From an uncultured Eubacteriales bacterium (GTDB taxonomy: Bacteria; Bacillota; Clostridia; Oscillospirales; Oscillospiraceae), in contig CABRZL010000022.1 of assembly GCA_902475435.1 (NCBI GenBank), forward strand, positions 1-26,314: a DNA stretch of 26,314 nt, read 5' to 3'. Position numbers and translations under genes: made by a program. Shown here piece after piece: positions 1 to 7,014 of the stretch (position 1 is the first letter of the stretch; each line of letters opens with the position of its first letter). Below the pieces are notes generated by a model, which searched no databases, was not told the origin of the DNA, and saw only the letters and a program-made list of their open reading frames with translations.

Positions 1-300
1 TTAGCAGACAAACCCGCCGCAACGGTCGTCTCCTGCCGTAGAGGCGGCGCTACAGAAACCTTTGCGCAGTTAAACATGTACTATACCATCAACAATATGC
101 CTATCGTTTCCTCTCAATATTGGAATCAGGTTCACGGCACGACTCCGGAACAGGTAGAACAGGACTCTGAAGGTCTACAGACCATGCGAACTTTGGCCGT
201 CAACATGGCTTGGCTTCTCAAATGCATGGAAGCAGGCAAACAAAACGGACTAAATCGTCCCCAGAGAGAAACTCCAATTTTTACAAACTTCATCCGATAA
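1..300 (+). CDS. NAD(P)H-dependent FMN reductase / flavodoxin-family protein, 3' part only
   Basis: The reading frame is open from base 1, so this is the C-terminal 99 residues of a gene that begins outside the window; the first internal ATG (base 76) is not a real start because the family pattern continues upstream of it. The visible part reads VSCRRGGATETF, then NMPIVSSQYWNQVHG, then an EQDSEGLQTMRTLAVNMAWLL helix. I recognise this as the C-terminal half of the NADPH-dependent FMN reductase branch of the flavodoxin fold. Such proteins move electrons between NAD(P)H and FMN in the cytoplasm. The N-terminal FMN-phosphate loop is outside the window. A terminator lies 9 bases after the stop, so the gene is not co-transcribed with the next one. 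Its exact substrate is not visible. Confidence 0.85.
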   Translation, partial: LADKPAATVVSCRRGGATETFAQLNMYYTINNMPIVSSQYWNQVHGTTPEQVEQDSEGLQTMRTLAVNMAWLLKCMEAGKQNGLNRPQRETPIFTNFIR

Positions 301-308
301 CGAAAAGG

Positions 309-343
309 GCGCGTTGCAGAATAAAAACTGCATCGCGCTTTTT
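309..343 (+). terminator. Rho-independent terminator after the FMN reductase gene
   Basis: An 11-bp stem with one T:T mismatch (309-319 with 328-338, GC-rich outer half) and an 8-base loop is followed directly by five T residues (339-343). It lies just after the stop codon at 300. Confidence 0.85.
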
Positions 344-411
344 CTGCTAATTGAATACAGATTCAAATAGTGATGGAACGATATAAAGCAAAAGCTTTAT
401 CCTATTTATCG

Positions 412-444
412 ATTATTTTTTATTGTTATTCAATAAAAAATAAT
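412..444. repeat. 14-bp perfect inverted repeat overlapping the -35 box (candidate operator)
   Basis: Bases 412-425 and 431-444 are perfect reverse complements separated by five bases (TTATT). The right arm ends on the first base of the TTGACA box at 444. The arms are almost pure A/T, with one G:C pair at the loop end. A palindrome in this position fits a repressor site, and the operon it precedes encodes its own small HTH protein. Autoregulation is inference. The A/T content means the DNA or RNA could also form a weak hairpin. Confidence 0.5.
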
Positions 445-472
445 TGACATTCGAGAATATGCATGGTATTCT
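444..472 (+). promoter_or_regulatory. Sigma-A type promoter of the DUF2975-HTH-DUF4173 operon
   Basis: TTGACA (444-449, perfect -35), a 17-base spacer and TATTCT (467-472). Transcription should begin near 479, just before the AGGAGGA ribosome binding site at 484-490. This rules out an upstream in-frame ATG at 444 as the start of the first gene. Confidence 0.8.
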
Positions 473-497
473 ATCCCAAGAACAGGAGGAATCTCAT

Positions 498-953
498 ATG
501 AACTGGACCCAAAGTAAAAGTGTAACACTCTCTCAATCCTGCGTCATTATCTTCGCCGTAATTCTGGCCGCATTAGACGTGAGCTGTTACTGGTTGGTGG
601 GCTATTTTCTTTCTCTAAGCCGTCTGCTGGATGGTTTATGGGACGGATCAATCCTTATGATACTAATCTACAGTTGCAGCATACCGGCCTGGATAATCCT
701 CTGGTCCCTGTGGAGACTGTTGGGCCGTATTCGGGCTGGATCGGTTTTTGTCACGGAAAATGTTCAGGATATGCGCCGTACAAGTTGGTGCTGCTTTCTG
801 GTAGGACTGATCTGTTTGGTTGGAACTTGTTTCTACTTTGCCCTCTGTCTGATTGCCGCTGCAGCAGCTTTTATGGGCCTGATCGTCCGAATTGTTCGAA
901 ATGCTTTTCAGCAAGCCATTTCCATGAAGGATGAACTGGATTTCACCGTATAA
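498..953 (+). CDS. DUF2975 family membrane protein
   Basis: A 151-residue protein started at ATG 498, 7 bases after AGGAGGA. It has four hydrophobic segments, roughly residues 12-35, 43-65, 90-112 and 112-130. Between the second and third is the DUF2975 pattern: a basic stretch (LWRLLGRIRAG) followed by SVFVTENVQDMRRTSW. The biochemical role of DUF2975 is unknown. In Bacillota it is typically followed by a small Cro/C1-like HTH protein, exactly as here. The stop codon at 951-953 overlaps the Shine-Dalgarno of the next gene (TAAGGAG), so the two are translated from one transcript. A role in sensing or holding the regulator at the membrane is possible but unproven. Confidence 0.85.
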   Translation: MNWTQSKSVTLSQSCVIIFAVILAALDVSCYWLVGYFLSLSRLLDGLWDGSILMILIYSCSIPAWIILWSLWRLLGRIRAGSVFVTENVQDMRRTSWCCFLVGLICLVGTCFYFALCLIAAAAAFMGLIVRIVRNAFQQAISMKDELDFTV

Positions 954-964
954 GGAGCCCTACT

Positions 965-1210
965 ATGGAGATCATTGTAAATTTGGATGTCATGATGGCC
1001 CGCCGAAAGATTTCCGCCGGAGAGCTGGCTCAACGGATCGGAATTACGCCAGCCAATCTCTCGATTTTAAAAAATAATAAAGCCAAAGCAATCCGTTTTT
1101 CCACGCTGATGGCATTATGCCATGAGCTGCAGTGCCAACCCGGAGATTTGCTGGAATTCCGTGAGAATGAAGGAGGTACCTATGAACGATCATCATTCGC
1201 CGGCAAATGA
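965..1210 (+). CDS. Small XRE-family helix-turn-helix regulator
   Basis: An 81-residue protein that is almost entirely one helix-turn-helix domain: MARRKISAGELAQRIGI, then TPANLSILKNNKAKAIRFSTL as the recognition region, then LCHELQCQPGDLLEF. This is the compact YozG-like Cro/C1 type normally partnered with DUF2975. The ribosome binding site AAGGAG starts within the stop codon of the preceding gene. Its last ten codons overlap the start of the following gene (1182-1210), so the three genes form one translationally coupled operon. It probably binds near its own promoter; the palindrome at 412-444 is the obvious candidate site. That link is inference. Confidence 0.9.
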   Translation: MEIIVNLDVMMARRKISAGELAQRIGITPANLSILKNNKAKAIRFSTLMALCHELQCQPGDLLEFRENEGGTYERSSFAGK

Positions 1211-2534
1211 AACTAAATTATCGTACTCGTCCGCATCACCTGAACCCCTGCAATCAATGGATTCTGAAGCGCTATCTCGGCCCGCATCAACCGTCTCCCC
1301 GTTCTCTTCAAATCGTCGGGAAGTGGCAGCGGCGCTTCTGAGTTACCTTGCCGCTTGGCTCTATACTTTTATATGGACTTCTACCGAGGCATATGTGCTC
1401 GCCTGGATGACCGGATTTGCCGCAGCGTTTACTGTCGGGGTGCTCCTCTACAACCTTGAACGCCCCAGCTCTCGAGAGCATTGGGTTTGGCTGGGCTGTC
1501 TTTGGCTCTGTCTGATCTGCGGTCTTCTGGGCCATAACCGGGTATGGGGTGACTATATATATCTTTTTGTCCATTGTTATGCCATCTATTGGGTACTATG
1601 CCGATCAGATCGATTGTTAGAGGGCCGTAGTAGCGCATTTCTCCCTATAGACGCCATAAACGGTGCAATTTATTTCCCGTTCACCGCTTTTTTTACGTTT
1701 CTGCGGACTAGAGTGCTGGGCTGGGGTCTGCGGCAACGTCGGAAAACAAAGAACATACCACCCCACTCTTTCCGATATATCATACTTGCACTGCTTGTCG
1801 CAGCAATACTGTTTGGTTTTGCCGTATATCTATTGGCACAGGCAGACAGTAATTTTGCAGCGTTGCTTCCACAGATCACGTTATGGATCAATGCAGATCG
1901 TCTTAGTTCCTATTTTTTACGCTTTTTACTCAGCATTCCCATCGGCGCTTATCTGTTTGGCCTAGTAGTTGGTACCACCCGTCGAGAATCAGAGTTCCTT
2001 CAAGTCCAGCGGGATCACATTCAAAGTGGCCTTGCTTCATTGGCTAAGGTTCCCGGAAACGTCTGGACAATATTGATGGGCATCTTTGTGGCTTTGTATC
2101 TGTTGTTCTTCTGGATTCAAGGCTCTTATCTATTTGGTGCCTTTGCTCGAAATTTGCCAGACAACTTTACAGTTGCACAATACGCCAGACAGGGATTTTT
2201 TGAACTTTGCATCATTATGGCCCTTAATTTTGCACTTCTCTGGGTAGTCCAGTACAGTAGTGCTCTCCCGGTTAACCGCAATCTACCAGAAAAGATCCTC
2301 TGCACTGCTCTGTTGGCTGAAAGCATTCTGTTTGCTGTCACCGCGCTATCCAAGCTATATTTATATATCAGCTGTTTTGGCTTCACACCTTTGCGACTCC
2401 AAAGTCTTTGGTTAGTATGTGTACTGACTGTCGGTTGCGGCTGTGCCATGGTGAGCCTATGGAGTAGTAAACGTACGATCCGTGTATGGATTTTCTTTAC
2501 CGGTATTTCTTTGGCCCTATTACATTTATATTGA
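1182..2534 (+). CDS. DUF4173/DUF4153-like polytopic membrane protein
   Basis: I choose ATG 1182, 6 bases after AAGGAGGT, giving 450 residues; an ATG at 1122 in the same frame has no such site. A Ser/Pro-rich hydrophilic N-terminus (about residues 1-45) is followed by about ten hydrophobic segments. The stretch DNFTVAQYARQGFFELCIIM near residues 327-346, followed by a further run of hydrophobic segments, is characteristic of the DUF4173 family. Function of the family is unknown. It overlaps the HTH gene by 29 bases in another frame, which implies coupled translation and a shared role with the DUF2975 and HTH proteins, plausibly in envelope sensing or signalling. There is no catalytic motif I can identify. 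Confidence 0.75.
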   Translation: MNDHHSPANETKLSYSSASPEPLQSMDSEALSRPASTVSPFSSNRREVAAALLSYLAAWLYTFIWTSTEAYVLAWMTGFAAAFTVGVLLYNLERPSSREHWVWLGCLWLCLICGLLGHNRVWGDYIYLFVHCYAIYWVLCRSDRLLEGRSSAFLPIDAINGAIYFPFTAFFTFLRTRVLGWGLRQRRKTKNIPPHSFRYIILALLVAAILFGFAVYLLAQADSNFAALLPQITLWINADRLSSYFLRFLLSIPIGAYLFGLVVGTTRRESEFLQVQRDHIQSGLASLAKVPGNVWTILMGIFVALYLLFFWIQGSYLFGAFARNLPDNFTVAQYARQGFFELCIIMALNFALLWVVQYSSALPVNRNLPEKILCTALLAESILFAVTALSKLYLYISCFGFTPLRLQSLWLVCVLTVGCGCAMVSLWSSKRTIRVWIFFTGISLALLHLY

Positions 2535-2598
2535 ATCTTTTCGTTATAAGTCTAAAGATTCTCGTACAGTATCCGCAGAATAGAATAAGGAGATATAC

Positions 2599-3429
2599 AT
2601 GGCAAATATCATTGAGATCACAGATTTTAACGATCCGGCGCTGGATGTCTTTGCCCGGTTGACGGAAGCACAGTTGCGTTCTCGCCGGGAACCGGAGAAA
2701 GGAATATTTATTGCGGAAAGTCCCAAAGTGATTTCCCACGCTCTCGACGCCGGATATAAGCCGCTCTCCCTTTTGATGGAACGCCGACAAATCACAGGCC
2801 AGGCCCAAGATATTATCGCTCGCTGCGGAAATGTTCCCGTTTATACTGCCGACCGAGAACTACTCGCCAACCTGACTGGTTATCCATTGACCCGCGGCAT
2901 ACTGTGTGCCATGCGCCGTCCAGTACTGTCCAGCATAGAGGCTGTATGCACCAACGCGCGGCGGCTGGCAATCTTGGAAAATATTGTGGATCCCACAAAT
3001 GTCGGTGCCATCTTTCGTTCCGCTGCTGCACTACAGATGGATGCCGTATTGCTAACACCGTCCTGCTGCGATCCGTTGTGTCGTCGCTCTGTACGAGTCA
3101 GCATGGGGACCATCTTCCAGATCCCGTGGATCCGCATAGGAGACAAGGCTACAGACTGGCCTGAACCGGGTATTCATCAGCTAAAATCCATGGGTTTTCG
3201 AACTGCCGCCATGGCTCTGTGTAACTGCGCTACCAGTATCAACGATCCCCAACTTATGGCCGAGAAAAAACTTGCTATTATTTTGGGAACAGAAGGCGAC
3301 GGTTTATCTCCTCACACAATCGCACAGTGCGACTATACTATATACATCCCTATGGCTCACGGTGTAGATTCCCTAAATGTAGCCGCCGCCAGCGCCATTG
3401 CCTTTTGGCAACTTGGTACCCATTCTTAA
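2599..3429 (+). CDS. TrmH/SpoU-family RNA 2'-O-methyltransferase
   Basis: A 276-residue protein of the SPOUT class, which transfers methyl groups from S-adenosylmethionine to a ribose 2'-OH of rRNA or tRNA. All three family motifs are present: motif 1 NVGAIFRSA (134-142, with N134 and R140), motif 2 ILGTEGDGL (228-236, E232) and motif 3 MAHGVDSLNVAAAS (252-265, with S258 and N260). The N-terminal 100 residues (GIFIAESPKVISHALDAG) match the substrate-binding domain of the larger TrmH-family members such as RlmB/TsnR. The start is well supported by AAGGAG 7 bases upstream. Which nucleotide it modifies cannot be told. It stands alone, 64 bases after the preceding gene, and may be a separate transcription unit. 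Confidence 0.93.
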   Translation: MANIIEITDFNDPALDVFARLTEAQLRSRREPEKGIFIAESPKVISHALDAGYKPLSLLMERRQITGQAQDIIARCGNVPVYTADRELLANLTGYPLTRGILCAMRRPVLSSIEAVCTNARRLAILENIVDPTNVGAIFRSAAALQMDAVLLTPSCCDPLCRRSVRVSMGTIFQIPWIRIGDKATDWPEPGIHQLKSMGFRTAAMALCNCATSINDPQLMAEKKLAIILGTEGDGLSPHTIAQCDYTIYIPMAHGVDSLNVAAASAIAFWQLGTHS

Positions 3430-3448
3430 CACAGAGCAAACAAAAAGC

Positions 3449-3480
3449 GTCTACCACTGTCTTCTCTGACATGGTAGACG
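3449..3480. terminator. Probable bidirectional terminator
   Basis: A 9-bp perfect stem (3449-3457 with 3472-3480). On the minus strand it is followed by C and five T residues, a fair terminator for leftward transcription. On the plus strand the tail (TTATCC) is poor. It lies 19 bases after the TrmH stop codon. Confidence 0.6.
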
Positions 3481-3509
3481 TTATCCTATAATATGAAAAA
3501 CGCTGCATT

Positions 3510-3549
3510 TAGATAAGCTGTGTTTCACAGCACAAACACAGCTTATCTA
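3510..3549. repeat. 16-bp perfect inverted repeat
   Basis: Bases 3510-3525 and 3534-3549 are perfectly complementary with an 8-base loop (CACAGCAC). There is no T tract on either side, so it is not a classical terminator. It may block read-through from either gene, protect transcript 3' ends, or be a protein site. Confidence 0.65.
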
Positions 3550-3583
3550 CTTCGTCTCATCTTTTCTTCCCAAGTTCTAACCA

Positions 3584-3623
3584 GTAAATGCCGAAAGTGT
3601 TAAAATACACTTCCGGCATTTAC
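3584..3623. repeat. 17-bp inverted repeat with one mismatch
   Basis: Bases 3584-3600 pair with 3607-3623 except for a single A:C mismatch, with a 6-base A/T loop. No T tract follows on either strand. It is the third hairpin in 175 bases. Confidence 0.6.
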
Positions 3624-3823
3624 ATGGTTATGGAGAAGCAATGTAATTGCCTTCTCAACGGCGATACGAAACCGCAAAAATACAATACACTCTGTTTTTA
3701 GTAAAAGCCAGGAACGTCCTTTCCGCTTCAGTCTTTTCCGTTCATTTTATCCAAAAGCAAAAATTATGTTGTGCCCTCTGGCATCCTATTCACAGATTTA
3801 CAATCTCCAAGTCAGCCAAAACT

Positions 3824-4255
3824 TTAATCTACTTTTCTCCCATAGACAAAATTGGGGAATCCTTTATTTCCACCCACAGAGATCATACCTTCAATATAAC
3901 CGTCCTTATCTACCTTGGCCCAGATTTCCCAGCGGCCAGGCCCTGCGGGAAAATCCACTTTAAAATATTCGTCTCCTGTATAGTAGCCGAAATTGATCGG
4001 GCTACCATTGGCATCCCCGGAGAGCGTTCCATCCGGATTTGGGGTAAAATGGAACGTCATCTCCCCTTCAAAGAAATTCTCCCCAGGCTGACCATAGTCT
4101 TTCAGTTCCACTTGCGGTGCCGGAGGCGTAGGAGGTGGACCACCTGCTCCTTCAGGAGGGCCGCCTGCGGGCGGCCCTCCTTGGAAGTCAGGTCCATGCA
4201 CCAGCGTTGGATTTGGAATCCACATTTTTACAAAATATGTTCCAGAAATCGCCAT
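3824..4255 (-). CDS. Small beta-barrel (calycin-like) protein with a Gly/Pro-rich insert
   Basis: A 143-residue protein with no signal peptide, started by AAGGAGG 7 bases before ATG. It opens with the strand MAISGTYFVKMWIP, then has a Gly/Pro-rich stretch at residues 26-48. It continues with regular short beta strands (FEGEMTFHFTP, DGTLSGDANG, GDEYFKVDFPAGPGRWEIWA, DGYIEGMISVGG) and ends FPNFVYGRKVD. The alternation of DG/GD turns and strands closing with F-x-G-x-R is typical of small lipocalin-like, ligand-binding barrels; assignment to that fold is by pattern only. The N-terminus resembles that of the flavodoxin fusion two genes upstream (MNFAGTYTYLMDTP). It starts 12 bases after the MaoC-like gene and is surely in its operon. 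A role in binding the pathway's small molecule is inference. Confidence 0.7.
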   Translation of the reverse strand: MAISGTYFVKMWIPNPTLVHGPDFQGGPPAGGPPEGAGGPPPTPPAPQVELKDYGQPGENFFEGEMTFHFTPNPDGTLSGDANGSPINFGYYTGDEYFKVDFPAGPGRWEIWAKVDKDGYIEGMISVGGNKGFPNFVYGRKVD

Positions 4256-4267
4256 ACCGCTACCTCC

Positions 4268-5653
4268 TTATGCATTCCGGGAAGGCAGTTTAATTGTTGC
4301 GCCGCCCTCTTCATAAATCTCGTCGTCGTTAATTGTGGTGATCCAGAAGCCTAGCTCTACAAAATGCTCGCCGTCTTTCTCATATTTATCATAAACCTGA
4401 GAATGGATCTTCATAACGTCGTACTGCAGTCCGTGCGTATTGCACTTCTTTCCCTTCATGCACGGAATCTTCTCAATCATCTCCGAAACCGCTGTGTTCT
4501 TCGGGAACGCAAACCCCTGTTCCACCGGATCAGTCATAATTCCCCAACGGATATTTTGAATCCAACCATGGGTTCCCATCCAGTTATTGATATGATGAAT
4601 TGCAAAGTCACGCCCCAGGAAATTGATAAAGATGGAACGTTTGGTCTCTTTGGGTGGAGCACCAGCACCAGGAGGCGGCCCCATCTTGGCCCGAGGATCG
4701 TCATAGGGCGGAACTTCGGGATCCCACTCGTGCATATCTTCAGGAACATAGACACCAAACTTTGGATCTCGTGTCATCTTAGCGCGTACCGCAGGATCTG
4801 CCAGTTCCTTCATGGTGCGGCTTCCTCCCACAGCCATACCATATGGAGGTGTTGGATTACAGGATGCATGTATAGGCCCATCAATGGTCACATTGGGCAT
4901 ATCGCCCACATTGACGTCCTCCCAGTAGAGAATCTTGTCTCCCCGGTAGTCTTCTTTGGCCCAGGTATCAAAAATCTGCTGCCAATCCTCATCGGTATAG
5001 TAATGCACAGGGCGGGTCCACCAGTCGGGGCTTTCCCAGCCACGCGTGCCAGGCGCCATATCGGCCGGATCCTCATAGCTCTTGAGGTTCTCACGGGCAG
5101 AGAACATCACGCCGATCACCTTTTCCCCATCCTGATTGTACACTGAACCATAGCACTTTAGCACCAAATTCCGGTAAATGCTACCCTCTTTTGGCGTTAA
5201 ATCAATCATTTCCAGCTTATCCTTAACCAGATACAACGTGTCACCAGCATAGACGGGCTTTAGCTGCTCAATCTCATGATGTAGTCCCGTAACAGCCAAG
5301 AAATCCCGGGCCTTTCCGTTAAAAGCCGTCAGGAAGCTGTCATCATGCGCCGCAAAAGCAGGCATCGCAATTTTCGCCTTATAACCAAGACTTCTGGCGT
5401 AGTCGTCATCTGTATAGAGCTTGTTGTCAGGGTCGTATTTCTTTGCATTGTAGAGCATCATATCTTCCTTGACTTCCAACACATTGGAAAAGCCCTGCGT
5501 GCCTTTTTCAATTTTGCCGGAAATCAATGCCTGTACATCAATTGGGCCGCGATCCTCCAGTTCTTTAATTTTTGCCAAATATTCTTCAGCATAAGGTTTT
5601 TCCCGCTCCGTCCAGACACCGGGATAAACGGTAACGAATTTTCCAGTACCCAT
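4268..5653 (-). CDS. Double-hotdog MaoC-like (FAS1-type) acyl dehydratase
   Basis: I place the start at ATG 5653 (461 residues), 9 bases after AAAGGA; a longer in-frame start exists but lacks spacing. The first hotdog domain shows DPDNKLYTDDDYARSLGYKAKIAMPAF (in two parts: residues 74-89 and 90-100), the usual N-terminal MaoC/FAS1-dehydratase pattern. The second begins LYWEDVNVGDMPNV (242-255). It continues INNWMGTHGW (355-364) and closes with DGEHFVELGFW (427-437) and GGATIKLPSR (450-459), as in acyl dehydratases of this double-domain type. Those enzymes add or remove water at a CoA or related thioester. A Gly/Pro-rich insert (PPPGAGAPP, 326-334) sits just before the second conserved block. 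A clear D-x4-H catalytic pair of R-hydratases is not obvious, so activity is uncertain. Confidence 0.8.
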   Translation of the reverse strand: MGTGKFVTVYPGVWTEREKPYAEEYLAKIKELEDRGPIDVQALISGKIEKGTQGFSNVLEVKEDMMLYNAKKYDPDNKLYTDDDYARSLGYKAKIAMPAFAAHDDSFLTAFNGKARDFLAVTGLHHEIEQLKPVYAGDTLYLVKDKLEMIDLTPKEGSIYRNLVLKCYGSVYNQDGEKVIGVMFSARENLKSYEDPADMAPGTRGWESPDWWTRPVHYYTDEDWQQIFDTWAKEDYRGDKILYWEDVNVGDMPNVTIDGPIHASCNPTPPYGMAVGGSRTMKELADPAVRAKMTRDPKFGVYVPEDMHEWDPEVPPYDDPRAKMGPPPGAGAPPKETKRSIFINFLGRDFAIHHINNWMGTHGWIQNIRWGIMTDPVEQGFAFPKNTAVSEMIEKIPCMKGKKCNTHGLQYDVMKIHSQVYDKYEKDGEHFVELGFWITTINDDEIYEEGGATIKLPSRNA

Positions 5654-5682
5654 ACAAACCATTCCTTTCAAAAATATTCTGC

Positions 5683-5718
5683 CAAGCAGGAACAGCCTCA
5701 ATTGACTGCTCCTGCTTG
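5683..5718 (-). terminator. Strong intra-operon hairpin
   Basis: A 13-bp stem with one G:U pair (5683-5695 with 5706-5718) and a 10-base loop lies between the flavodoxin-fusion and MaoC-like genes. Five T residues follow only after about eight bases on the minus strand. This suggests a weak or partial terminator, or an mRNA processing or stability element, rather than a full stop. Confidence 0.5.
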
Positions 5719-5736
5719 TTTCACCTCATCTGTCCA

Positions 5737-6939
5737 TCAAGACATAGAGATATATTCGCTGCTCACAAAGCCGCGCTGTCCATCATAAGTCAGGAAATAA
5801 TCCTCTACTAAATCAGCTACCAAATATTTGGCCTTGTTGATATCTCTCTCATTGGGATGGCTCCACATCTGATTGTGGAAGAAATAGGAACCCTGTATTT
5901 TCTTTCCATCTTTGCACTCATAGTAATTGGGATCCTGGATTTCACCCATTCCCATTACTTTTGGTTTATCACCTTCCGCCACACCGGCAGGCCCAAATTC
6001 AATTCCGCAACAAGCAAAAGTTCCAACTACTGAGACGTTCTGAAGCTCTAAAAACAACTTCAAAGCACTGAGCGTAGCTTTGGACTCACCAGAGCCGTAG
6101 AATCCGCCGCCATAGGTAGTAAATACAATACCCAATGGCTGATAGTTATCACGGACAGGACCACCGGGATAGGAACAGCTTCTCCGACGCCATACAGGCC
6201 CGCCTCCGGGAGCTCCGCCACCGGGGCCACCAGGACCACCGGGACCACCAGGACCGCCAGGACCGCCAGGACCACCTTCACCAGGCAGTTTTTGTCCCTC
6301 GGGATGAGGCCCTTTCATGGTATCTGCATTCATGTGAAATCCTTTCCCTGCATCCACCATTTTCTGCACGTTACTTTCCAGCTCACCGCCGGCGCCCAGA
6401 GAAAACAGTTTGTTGACAATCGTTATGGGATAACCTGCTACAATGGGCGAACCCAGAGCCACCACATCGTAGTCATCAAAGTACAACATGTCTTGGAGCT
6501 CATCCCACTTGTTAGACTTCTTCAGTCGAATGCAGTTACACTCCCAGTTGTAGTATTCAAAGGACTCTTTCATAGCCAGCGCGATCTTTTCCGTATTCTT
6601 CGTCATGGTAGCATACAGGATCAATGCCCTGCGCTTTGGCTCGGTATAAGACAGATTTTCCAGCTCTGCCGTCTTATCATTTCCATCGGATTGCGCAATG
6701 ACAACGCTTCCTGTCATAGCCGCCTTGTCAATAGTGATCTCCTGCTTTGCCGGACCGCACTGGGCCTCAAAAATGATCGTATCCCCTTTGGTATGGATAT
6801 TCTCTAACAGCTCGCAACCACCATGAGAAGATACCAATTCGCCTTCATAAGCTCTGGCATTCTTCCGAATGACTACTTTTGTCTCACGTTTCCCGCTGGG
6901 GGTATCCATGAGATAGGTATAAGTACCCGCAAAATTCAT
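5737..6939 (-). CDS. Beta-barrel/flavodoxin fusion protein with a long Gly-Gly-Pro repeat
   Basis: 400 residues, start supported by AAGGAGG 6 bases upstream. Residues 1-98 form a small beta-strand domain (NFAGTYTYLMDTPSGK, RAYEGELVSSHGG, KGDTIIFEAQ, MTGSVV) resembling the stand-alone barrel protein at 3824-4255. Residues 103-400 are a flavodoxin-like domain: RALILYATMTKNTEKIALAM holds the FMN phosphate loop (109-120), DDYDVVALGSPI the second strand region, and TTYGGGFYGSGES (274-286) a later flavin loop. A Gly-Gly-Pro repeat with basic flank (about 220-260) is inserted inside the flavodoxin domain. Flavodoxins carry one or two electrons, so this protein may feed the neighbouring OYE-type reductase. 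Gut OYE-like bilirubin reductase BilR also has a flavodoxin-like partner, BilS, which is a useful analogy but not evidence of the same substrate. Confidence 0.8.
   Translation of the reverse strand: MNFAGTYTYLMDTPSGKRETKVVIRKNARAYEGELVSSHGGCELLENIHTKGDTIIFEAQCGPAKQEITIDKAAMTGSVVIAQSDGNDKTAELENLSYTEPKRRALILYATMTKNTEKIALAMKESFEYYNWECNCIRLKKSNKWDELQDMLYFDDYDVVALGSPIVAGYPITIVNKLFSLGAGGELESNVQKMVDAGKGFHMNADTMKGPHPEGQKLPGEGGPGGPGGPGGPGGPGGPGGGAPGGGPVWRRRSCSYPGGPVRDNYQPLGIVFTTYGGGFYGSGESKATLSALKLFLELQNVSVVGTFACCGIEFGPAGVAEGDKPKVMGMGEIQDPNYYECKDGKKIQGSYFFHNQMWSHPNERDINKAKYLVADLVEDYFLTYDGQRGFVSSEYISMS
6199..6282 (-). repeat. Imperfect 9-bp tandem repeat encoding Gly-Gly-Pro units
   Basis: Within the flavodoxin-fusion gene, variants of a 9-base unit (read on the plus strand as ggaccacca / ggaccgcca) are repeated about six times. 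They encode consecutive GGP triplets followed by GGGAPGGGP. Unit length is a multiple of three, so gain or loss of units would change linker length without a frameshift. Confidence 0.85.
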
Positions 6940-6977
6940 ACGCGTTCCTCCTTATTTCTTTCAGGAATTGTATCTCA

Positions 6978-7003
6978 CGTTGGGTCCGTAGCCGGACCCA
7001 ACG
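6978..7003. repeat. 11-bp perfect inverted repeat between SBP and flavodoxin-fusion genes
   Basis: Bases 6978-6988 and 6993-7003 are perfect complements with a 4-base loop (TAGC). It lies 11 bases after the solute-binding-protein stop codon, with no T tract on the minus strand. It probably dampens or processes read-through, which would let the abundant lipoprotein be expressed above the downstream genes. Confidence 0.6.
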
Positions 7004-7014
7004 AAATACCGAAA

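Larger units (their letters stand above)
3430..3823. other. Convergent intergenic region with several hairpins
   Basis: No credible gene is present between the ends of the TrmH gene (plus) and the small beta-barrel gene (minus). The left half holds three strong inverted repeats in a row (3449-3480, 3510-3549, 3584-3623) and a weaker one (3633-3656). They do not share sequence with each other. From about 3657 to 3823 I see no structure beyond ordinary A/T-rich spacer. Confidence 0.7.

Noticed and set aside
2585..2601. AAGGAGATATACAT in front of the methyltransferase gene, identical to a common expression-vector ribosome binding site
   Set aside because: The flanking sequence is ordinary chromosome with no vector features; this is just a good natural Shine-Dalgarno.
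3647..4354. Long plus-strand frame (235 codons) over the small barrel gene
   Set aside because: It lies antisense to a gene with a good ribosome binding site and clear protein pattern, has no ribosome binding site and has low-complexity composition.
4364..5146. 260-codon plus-strand frame opposite the MaoC-like gene
   Set aside because: Antisense shadow of a well-supported hotdog protein; no ribosome binding site.
6150..6215. Possible frameshift near WRRRSCSYPGGP in the flavodoxin fusion
   Set aside because: The frame resumes a Gly/Pro-rich stretch and the flavodoxin domain downstream in the same frame; neither alternative frame gives a better protein.
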